This document shows positions 56,750 to 64,000 of a DNA stretch of 64,000 nt, one piece after another. Position 1 is the first letter of the stretch. Each line of letters opens with the position of its first letter. The DNA comes from Gigaspora margarita. Lineage: Eukaryota > Glomeromycota > Glomeromycetes > Diversisporales > Gigasporaceae. Both the position numbers and the translations under genes were made by a program. The stretch lies in assembly GCA_009809945.1 (NCBI GenBank), contig WTPW01000334.1, forward strand, positions 1 through 64,000, given 5' to 3'. Below the pieces are notes generated by a model. That model was given only the letters and a program-made list of their open reading frames with translations, was not told the origin of the DNA and did no database searches.

Positions 56750-57330
56750 CTTGACTAGAATTGAGTTTAATTATCTTGGATCTAATTCCTTGTTCTTTAC
56801 AGAGTTTGCATTTAGTTATTGTTCCTCTGCCTTCACTATTGGTGAAGAATTTAATGCTTCAGTGGTCATCAAGATCTAAAGCATGATAGAAGTTAATCCA
56901 ACATCCTTTACACACCATTGTTTGTTTCAATAGTCTAATTTCTTCAGGCTTCTTGGGTACTTTGCATTTGCAACAGTGGTGGGTGCGTAAAGGTGTAAAA
57001 TGAAAGAGGCATTGAGCCTTTACTTCCTGGAGATCACAACCACATTCAAATCTCTAGTTCTTTATTTTCTGTATCATTTTAGAGCAGTTGGCTCCAATAT
57101 GTTCATACTGTCCACACTGGTAATATTGATTTTCAGGGCAGTTCTTGTATAAATGTCTGGGTAGAAAACAGGTTTTGCAAATATTTCATTTAGGGGCCTG
57201 CCTAGGACAATAGATAGTAAGGTGACCATAGCAATAGCAGTAATAGCATTCATTATTGGAGCAGTTAGCATGGAGATAATTGTTGGAGTAGCAATGTCCA
57301 CATTTTTGGTTGGAAAAGGATGCACTAGGT
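56750..57330 (-). pseudogene. Element 2 cysteine-rich (multiple zinc knuckle) region
   Basis: Read on the minus strand, about 57080-57310 shows several successive CxxC...H....C patterns (CGHCYSNNYLHANC; CKTCFLPRHLYKNC; CGQYEHIGANC). Further Cys/His pairs follow at about 56780-57060 (CKCK, CKGCW, KCKLCKEQG). This is additional to the usual Gag knuckle at about 58270-58310 and lies between protease and RT, which is not the normal place. Nucleic-acid binding is a plausible role but an inference. Confidence 0.55.
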
Positions 57331-57599
57331 TTGGGTCTGCGAGTAACTGTTGTCAATGTGTCTGTTTCTGTGTTAACTATAAAGGCTTCCTTTGGGCTAA
57401 GGTATTCTTGTTCAAATTTTCCAACTCTTTTTTATCAGTTATAGTAGGTTAAGCAGATAATGGTTGGTTATTTTTATATGTAGTAGGAATATGAATCTTA
57501 TTTTTATTCCAGCGGAGAGTATAAGCTTTGTTTTTCTAGCTATAACTGGCATCTACTTTTTGTGACCAATCATTACCTAGCAACAATGAATAGGAAGTG

Positions 57600-57900
57600 G
57601 CATTTATAACTTCAACATCCAGAGGAATAGTGGTTCCTTCAATTTCTATTAGCAAATTTTTAATAATGCCAAGAGGGCGAACTAAGGATCTAGCAGCAGA
57701 GACAATAAGGCTGGCAGAAAGAGCTTCAATCTTTAGTTCAAGTTCTTTTACAACTTGATGAGAGATTATACTGATAGCAGCACCACTGTCATTAACAGCA
57801 TGGTAGGGTTTTCCTTGAAATTTGATGTTGCATTTAACAGGAGTGGTAAAGGTTGGTATCTAGATCTGAGTTGGTTTAGATTCTTGGGTTAAGTAACTGG
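57600..57900 (-). pseudogene. Element 2 aspartic protease region
   Basis: AVNDSGAAISIISHQVVKEL around 57740-57800 is the retropepsin active-site segment (DSGA). It lies between the Gag knuckle and the cysteine-rich region. Confidence 0.75.
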
Positions 57901-58199
57901 CAAGAGCAGTACATATAGATTCATTGATAAGAAAAGTTTCAAACTGCTCATAAGTATAATCATTTGTAGTATTAATTGTGTACACATCACGTGTATAAGG
58001 AGTAGAAGATCGATTCCTGGATCTGGATCGATCAGAAAATCAGTAATTTTAGTCATTTTTGTATCTATTACGTGACTGACTTTGGCTTCGGGGTTGAATA
58101 TATCCAGAGCGGTTACTATTATAATTTTGGTTCCTGGATCTACTTTGGTTCCTAAATCTGGATCTATCATAGGGCCAATTATTTCTAGAAGAGTAATTG

Positions 58200-60127
58200 T
58201 TACTTCAGCCTCAGGATTGTATCCTTGGTTGTCCCTTTTGTTATCCTGGAAGCATGCTTGACAATTCCAGATAAAATGTCCTTTTTGTCCACAATAATAA
58301 CAAGTAGCATTGGTGGCTTCTTGCTAGGGTCAGTTCTTATTTTGGTCAGAGTAATAGGCAGCAATAGGGTAGAGGTAGCTTGTTTTTCAGCAAGGTTGAT
58401 ACTAAGCTTGGCAATTTGTTCTATAAGGTGTTCTATAACTTTGTTAGTATCATTTGCATTATAGTCAGAGATCATTATCTGTCCAGTTTCCTATTTGCGT
58501 GCTCCAGCAATAGCATCATTCAAAGTTTCAGGTTCAGCAGCTTGGATGTTCATAGCTTATTCTGGGTGCAGTCCTTGAATAAAGAATTGGATCATAACAG
58601 AAGTAAGGAAGTCATTGTTTGGATTTACTCATCCTCTAAGTCATTTAAAGCAGCTAATATAAGTATTAACAGTATCTTTGCCTTGTTTAATTTTAAAGAG
58701 TTGTTTTTGCCAAGTGGCTTTTTGTTTGGTAGTGCTAATTTTTCTTTAAAAATATGGGTAAAGCTAACAACATTATTATTCCCATAATTGTTATCATGGA
58801 AATTAGTTGGTGGTTCATCAAGTCTATTGAGCCATTCTTAAGCATTGTTCTTCATATAGGTACAAGCAAGTTCTAATTGGTGAGCAGGGCTCTAGTAGTT
58901 AGCTTTAGTAGCACATTCAAATTTCTCGATCTAGGTTACAGAATCTTGGGTTCTATCACCTTGGTAAAAGTCAATTTTAAGAAGAGATTTTTCACGCCTC
59001 TTCCCATAGCATTGGCAAGAGTAGTCATAGCTTTAGCAGCAGCTTGTAAAGCTTTGTTGGCCATATTTTCTTCTGGTTTAGCAATAGTTTCTTCAGATTC
59101 TGGGTCTGATAGTATTTGTTCTTCTTTTAGTTCTTCTTCTGATGCTTCTTCTTCTGATTCAACTAGTTCTTCGTTAGGTTCTTCTACTTGTTCTTGTAGA
59201 TTTACTTCTTGAAATTTATTTCTTCTTGAGCTTCTTCTGAATAAGCTCCAACTATTCAAGGTTCAATAACTTCAACTTGAGGTAAGTGAATTTGATTGTC
59301 AGTTCGAAGAAGAAGTAGGTTAAGAGGGGTAGGATTGAGTGCTCGATTGATTTGAGGGTTAGATTTGTTTATTAGGTTTGGTTGAGAAGTAGGTACTGGA
59401 GTGCTTCAACTATCTGGTGACTAGTAAGAGCAGGTTGTAGAATGAAAAGTTGTCGACAGAAAGGTGATGTAGTTAGAGGAGTAGTATTAGGAGTTGTATT
59501 AGCTTGGTATAGTTTGTTTACAACTAGTAACTGAGGGGTAGTTACTAGTGAAGAAGTTTGTTAAAAATATTGTATTGGATTAAGATTTTGGAGAAATCTT
59601 GGTAGTTGATTAGAAGGTAGAGTATCAAGTTGAGGAAGAGGTTGGTCCAGGCGAATTTTAGAAAAAGATAAAGAGGGAATTGGAATACGAGGAGGAAATT
59701 GGACTTGAGTGGTATTTTTGTCGTAGGGTAAGAGAGAAGATGTGTGTGAAGATCTGGCAAAATTATCTAGATCTTTTGGTTCTAAGATATATATTGATTG
59801 AGTAGTAGAAGAGATTCTATAATCTATCTCTTTGTTAGTTTCTTGAGTAATAGGAGAAAGATGATCAAGATTATCGATTACTCAGCCAAGTAGTGGAGTA
59901 GAAATAGCAGAAGTTTCAAGATAGAGATCAAAGACGTATTCTTTAAAGTCAGAGAGTAAAGTAGGAGCAAGAGTAAAACGAGTATTAGCACAAAGAAGAG
60001 CAGCAATAACTGCTAAAGGATCAAGGTGAGGATTATTGTATCTACAACTAAAAACAATATTTCTAGCAGCAGCTCTAAGAGTATTATAATCTCGAGGAAG
60101 GGTTAAAATAAAATGGGCATCAACCAT
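58200..60127 (-). pseudogene. Element 2 Gag region
   Basis: The likely N-terminus is the methionine at 60127 (MVDAHFILTLPRDYNTLRAA). An acidic stretch (EEASEEELKEEQI, about 59090-59160) follows, then a capsid-like segment at about 58500-58950 and a CCHC zinc knuckle CYYCGQKGHFIWNC (about 58262-58303). The length is larger than usual for a fungal Ty3 Gag. It is broken in several places. Confidence 0.68.
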
Positions 60128-60497
60128 TTGTTAAGTATAACAATGACAAAATAAGCAGCTCAGTATTCGTTCCAAAAGCAACAGAAGGCTCTATGATATT
60201 CTACAGGTAGGTAACAAATGTGACAAGATAAATCAGGGTCAGTGACTTGTATAACTTTAGTGGCAAGAGGAGAGGGGTAGTGAATATCGTGGGCTTCAAT
60301 TTGTTTTAATGAATTTGATAAGCTCTACTCATATAGAGGTTAAGAAAGAAAACAAATTAGATAGTTTTTTTTTAGCTTCAAGAGGGGTGGAGAGAGAAAA
60401 ATTTGATTACTAATATAGCTATAAATTTTAAAAAAAGGTAAGAAGGTTTCTAATCTGGTTCTAAAAGAAAATAACTAACAACAAATGACTAAACAAT

Positions 60498-60710
60498 TAA
60501 AGTGCTACAAAAACAGAGGCTTTAAGTATGCCCTTCTGAATAAATCTTTATCAATTCGACAGGAAAATACTAGTGCTACAAAGGCTTCAAGTATGCCCTT
60601 CTGAACGAATCTTTTTCAATTTGACAGAAAAATACCAGTGCTACAAAAACAAGATGCTTTGAGTATGCCCTTCTGAATGAATCTTTTTCAATTCGACAGG
60701 TAAACCAAAA
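60498..60710 (-). repeat. Three tandem repeats in the element 2 leader
   Basis: A unit of about 70-75 bp with AGTGCTACAAA, GTATGCCCTTCTGAA and TTTTTCAATTCGACAG occurs three times between the 5' LTR and gag. It is non-coding. Confidence 0.7.
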
Positions 60711-61178
60711 ATAATAACTTTAAATAAGAAAGTAAGAAGAGAGAATTATTCTTGCAGGGAGAAAAGCAGAGAGGTTCTAAAAGTTCTGGCTATTTTTAAT
60801 AATTTCTACCAGAAGGCACCAAAATATTACAAGAGACTATTGCCTTCAATATAGTACTTGCAATACAACACATAGCAACAGGGATCTTGTAAGGGTCAGA
60901 AACGATATGAAGCAGTGTGCAAGTGGAATATTACTTTACTAGAGCAGTTCGGCGTATATTTATCAAAGAGCAAGAGAATATTTATTGGAATAAGTTATAT
61001 TTTATTAATAATATGATATAAGATAGAGAGGATATTTATTTGTAGATGTTATATAAGGAGGAGAGGTATCTGAGTTTATTGTGCAGGAGGGGAGAAAGAT
61101 TAGGGTTTATATATCTTTTGTAAAACTAATAAAATTAATAAAACTAATTAAACTAATTAATAAAACTAATAAAACTAA

Positions 61179-61433
61179 GGCTGTTCGAAATTACAATTTT
61201 GTTTAACGTTCTTGCCCCACCAGCTCTAAGAGCCCCTCCCCTAAAATTAAACAGGCCAATCAGAATGTTCATCTCATTTTAGGATTCCAATAAGTCACAT
61301 GCTTATATGTCAACCAATAATAACATGTTTCTTTTTTGCAATTTTAATATGTTTGTTTAATTTGACCCCCCTCCCCCTACTATGCTTAAGCTTCTTAAGG
61401 GAACGTTAAACGAAATTATAAATTCAAATGGCC
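61179..61433. mobile_element. TAA-flanked MITE (PIF/Harbinger-like), copy 2
   Basis: The ends GGCTGTTCGAAATTACAATT and (complement) GGCCATTTGAATTTATAATT are followed by a shared GTTTAACGTT, with TAA on both sides (61176-61178, 61434-61436). It is inserted inside the microsatellite of the LTR. It shares the GGC.A/T..C..A start and TAA duplication with 25339-25564 but differs inside. Confidence 0.75.
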
Positions 61434-61596
61434 TAATAAAACTAATAAAACTAATAAAACTAATAAAACTAATAAAACTAATAAAACTAATAAAACTAAT
61501 AAAATTAATAAAACTAATAAAACTAATAAAACTAATAAAACTAATAAAACTAATAAAACTAATAAAACTAATAAAACTAATAAAACTAATAAAACT
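61434..61596. repeat. Long (AATAAAACT)n microsatellite
   Basis: About 18 nearly perfect 9-bp units. It is part of the LTR of element 2. Open frames on both strands here (KLIKLI... and SFISFI...) are repeat artefacts. Confidence 0.9.
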
Positions 61597-61879
61597 CCTG
61601 ATGCGCACTTGTGTTTTGTATTTTGTACTTATTTACTTTGCAATTGCTATTTTTTGAAATGTTCTGGAAATAGAACAAGAGGACTGTTCTATAACAACGT
61701 AAAAACTTCAAGCACAACTATGTAATATGACTAATTAGACTAGTACCAAAAAGCTAATTATGTCTAAAGTGTGATACTTTCTATGACAATTCTAAAAACT
61801 ACAACTTTGGTAACCATGAAAATGGTGGTTTCAATGATAATTTAAAAAAAACCTAAAGAACTGATCATATTTTATAGCA

Positions 61880-62160
61880 ATTGTGAAAAAAATTTTTTAC
61901 TTATAAAATTAGCAGCTGATTTTAAAAAAAATTGTTTAAAAATTGGCTTAGCCAATTTTTTACATTTCGGCCAGGATCACTAGATAGAATCACTATAGGT
62001 CAATTTACGGATCAAACTACAGGTCAACTTATGGATCAACATGCGGGTCGACCCATGGATCACTGAATGGGTCACCCACTCATATCACTACAATTCAAAC
62101 TGGGTCACCCAACCCACCCACGGATAACCCAGGTAACACCCAACTGGGTCCAATCACTAA
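61880..62160. repeat. GGGTCACCC-rich dispersed repeat, copy 2 (inverted)
   Basis: GGCTTAGCCAATTTTTTACA followed by GATCACT, GGATCAAAC and GGGTCACCCA motifs, ending CAACTGGGTCCAATCACTA. It is the inverted relative of 28568-28870. The family is unknown. Confidence 0.4.
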
Positions 62161-62455
62161 GTGTAAAAAGAAAAAAGTATTAGCAGAAGAATTTTGCTAA
62201 ACCTTAAAGAAAATAATCCTGGATTAGAAGTAGAAAAAGCTTTAGCAGATTCACTTTGTAAAACACAACTCTGACTTTTTTGAATATTGAATTGAATTAA
62301 AAGTTAGAGTACCAATATCAAATGCACCTTGTAAGAATACTACTTTGATTTTATTAGATCCTAATCAGAATGAGCTTGGATTAAAAGGTGGAGAACACTA
62401 CGTTGACCACCCTAGTTTCTTTAAATGTTTGTAATAATCAATTTGATTTTTAAAG

Positions 62456-63959
62456 AACCCCAGATATCTCTCATATAGATCATAACCAGATTTTGGCCAA
62501 TTTTGATCTAATTTGCTAAAAATAACAAAATCTATTTACTTTAATAACTTCTAATCCAGTGATTAGAATTGAATAAACTTTTTTTGTTAGATGCGCCTTA
62601 CTGAGAGCTTCATTTTAAAAAAATTCAAATTAGACCACTGGATGCCAAGATAATTGCCAAAAACTGTTTTTTGCTTCTCAAATTTTAGGTGTTTTTGCTG
62701 AAAAATTTCAAGTATGACCTTTATACTAAATGTCTGGGTCCTATTTTTAACTTCTTTAAATAGTATATATAATCTATATAGTCACATATTTAAAATGTTG
62801 ATAATTTTGAGGCAACAATTTATACTAAATTTCTATCTGTCTACTGTCATGTTATAAAATGTAATAAATGTTGAATTTTAAATTCAAATTTGAAGAATTA
62901 GCACTAATAGTTATTCAATAATTTATTTAATTAAAAATTACTAAATAAGTTTAGAGCTTTTGATTTGATCTTTAATAAAAAATAGATTTTCTTAGTGATA
63001 TGCGAATTTCGAAATCATGGGTATAAAATTTTATATGTGCGCTACTACTTATAAGTTGATTGATAATACTTTTCCAAGTAAATTAAATTATGTAATAAGC
63101 TTGGTTTTATTATTTATAATACTTTAAATGATTGATTTGATGGAGTTAATAGTAACTTGAGTATGTTAGTCAAATCAAACTTTCAATCTTTAATAGTTTC
63201 TTAGTCTAAGATATTAAGCTATCCTTTTGAATTATCAAATTTTTATCTATTTTTTATTGTAATAAAAATTTAAGAGATGCAAATAATATAAATTAGTGTT
63301 TAACCTTTTTTGAATAGTGCCCATAACTAAATATGTAACATATTGTTAACTAAATACATAAAAGTATATTTGTGGTTTAATATAGTTAACTACATGAGTA
63401 TAATATATTTTGGATATTATAGATTGTGGATTTATTTAAATCATGAGTAACAATTTTTTCATAATTTTCTACTGTAATAATGGACTCCTAATGGACTCTA
63501 CTTTTTTTGCTAATATAGCTGATGATTACAAAAAAAATTGTATAAAATAAAGAAAGTTGTGATGTTATTATCTTCTCTAAATAATAACCAAATATTAAAA
63601 AAATTTGTGCTCATTCTTTAGTACTTTGCACATCTAATTGAGCAGAAAAGACAAATAAATAGTTGCTTTAGGACCCAGATATCTAGTTAGAGATTATACT
63701 TGAAAATTTTAGCAAAAACACCTAAAATTTGAGGAGCAAAAAACAGTTTTTGGCAATTAACTTGGCATCAGTGGTTCAATTTGAATGAACTTTTTTTAAA
63801 ATGAAGCTCTCAGTGTAGTGCATTTAACAAAAAAAGTTTATTCAATTCTGATTACTGGATTAGAAGTTATTAAATTAAATAGATTTTGTTATTTTTAGCA
63901 AATTAGATCAAAATTGGCCAAAATCCAGTTATGACCTATATGAGAGATGTCTGGGGTCC
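62456..63959. mobile_element. Element with ~290-bp terminal inverted repeats (or paired inverted MITEs)
   Basis: 62456-62742 and the reverse complement of 63670-63959 align along their whole length, roughly 88% by eye (CAGATATCTCTCATATAG, GCCAATTTTGATCTAATTTG, AAAACTGTTTTTTGCT). Each arm itself ends in GGACCCAGAYAT-type sequence on both sides, so the arms may be two copies of one roughly 290-bp MITE in opposite orientation. The 930-bp spacer (62743-63669) is AT-rich with no ORF. No clear target duplication was seen. Confidence 0.68.
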
Positions 63960-64000
63960 TGTTGCTTTATTTTAAAGAAACCTAATATTAGTGGATTAGT

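Larger units (their letters stand above)
51625..61696 (-). mobile_element. Ty3-type LTR retrotransposon, broken (element 2)
   Basis: The element runs right to left, with its 5' LTR at 60825-61696 and a partial 3' LTR at about 51625-51818. Both begin TGTTATAGAA on the minus strand and contain an (AGTTTTATT)n tract. A purine tract (AAAGGGGATGAAAA, about 51819-51832) precedes the 3' LTR. Gag, protease, RT, RNase H and integrase are in Ty3 order, with extra cysteine-rich sequence between protease and RT and an extra reading frame after integrase. The copy is an old fossil with many breaks, probably more than a dozen, and is clearly not functional. Confidence 0.85.
60825..61696 (-). repeat. 5' LTR of element 2 with inserted MITE
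   Basis: Its ends are TGTTATAGAACAGTCC (61696 inward, minus strand) and ...CTCTTGTAATA (60825). Just inside it, TTTTGGTGCCTTCTGGTAGA marks the expected primer-binding position. It contains an (AATAAAACT)n tract of about 20 units, interrupted by a 255-bp TAA-flanked MITE at 61179-61433. Confidence 0.82.

Noticed and set aside
61357-61657. Long open frames on both strands encoding KLIKLI... or SFISFI... repeats (also at 30048-30335 and 51552-51800)
   Set aside because: They are translations of the (AATAAAACT)n microsatellite and have no other protein character.
1-64000. CRISPR arrays, operons or bacterial-type systems
   Set aside because: No spaced direct repeats of that type, no Shine-Dalgarno-linked gene runs and no cas-like motifs; all content is eukaryotic repeat DNA.

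Overview
This 64 kb window is AT-rich eukaryotic DNA that consists almost entirely of transposable elements in various states of decay. I recognise no intact host gene, no rRNA gene, no canonical tRNA gene and no CRISPR array. The mixture is typical of an arbuscular mycorrhizal fungus (Glomeromycotina, such as Rhizophagus or Gigaspora): AT-rich sequence, LINEs with a retained RNase H domain, Ty3-type LTR elements, A|T-inserting Helitrons with TC...CTAG ends, and long (AATAAAACT)n tracts. That assignment is an inference from element style, not from a marker gene.

Layout. 1-1190: the 3' remnant of a LINE, split by a TA-flanked MITE. 1500-8360: AT-rich sequence holding several MITEs (one nested in another), an old degenerate tandem array and a clean hAT MITE at 8078-8354. 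8480-15662: one full-length LINE insertion with 15-bp target duplications, two decayed ORFs (ORF1; EN-RT-RNase H ORF2) and a poly-A tail. 15851-25888: a broken Ty3-type LTR element on the minus strand. It carries four later insertions: a poly-A retroposon and a TA-flanked MITE in its 3' part, and TTAA- and TAA-flanked MITEs in its 5' LTR. 25890-31010: AT-rich repeat-derived DNA, a partial LTR of a second family with its microsatellite, and a TA-flanked MITE with an internal tandem array. 31015-48950: a solo LTR of the first element's family, split by about 17.2 kb of Helitrons. 48951-51625: a short coding relic, a pyrimidine tract, and a relatively GC-rich SINE-like sequence that is split by a hAT-type element. 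51625-61696: a second, broken Ty3-type LTR element on the minus strand with unusual cysteine-rich sequence. 62456-63959: two inverted copies of a roughly 290-bp repeat.

The most informative structure is the Helitron cluster. Two independent insertion points lie only two bases apart in the solo LTR. At the first sits one 7.54-kb autonomous-type Helitron. At the second sit four head-to-tail units (7.56, 0.68, 0.68 and 0.77 kb) joined directly as CTAG|TC. Removing both insertions restores the LTR sequence around the site as seen in the sister LTR at 15851-16544. The arrangement fits repeated insertion into an A|T site that each new Helitron regenerates at its own 5' edge. Both large units encode a decayed Rep-PIF1 helicase, and a MITE later landed in the first.

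The elements can be ordered by nesting. The LTR came before the Helitrons, which came before the MITE at 36033. The second LTR family's microsatellite has received a TAA-flanked MITE and perhaps a SINE-like element. All coding sequences seen are decayed, so this looks like a quiet TE-rich compartment rather than an operating gene cluster.
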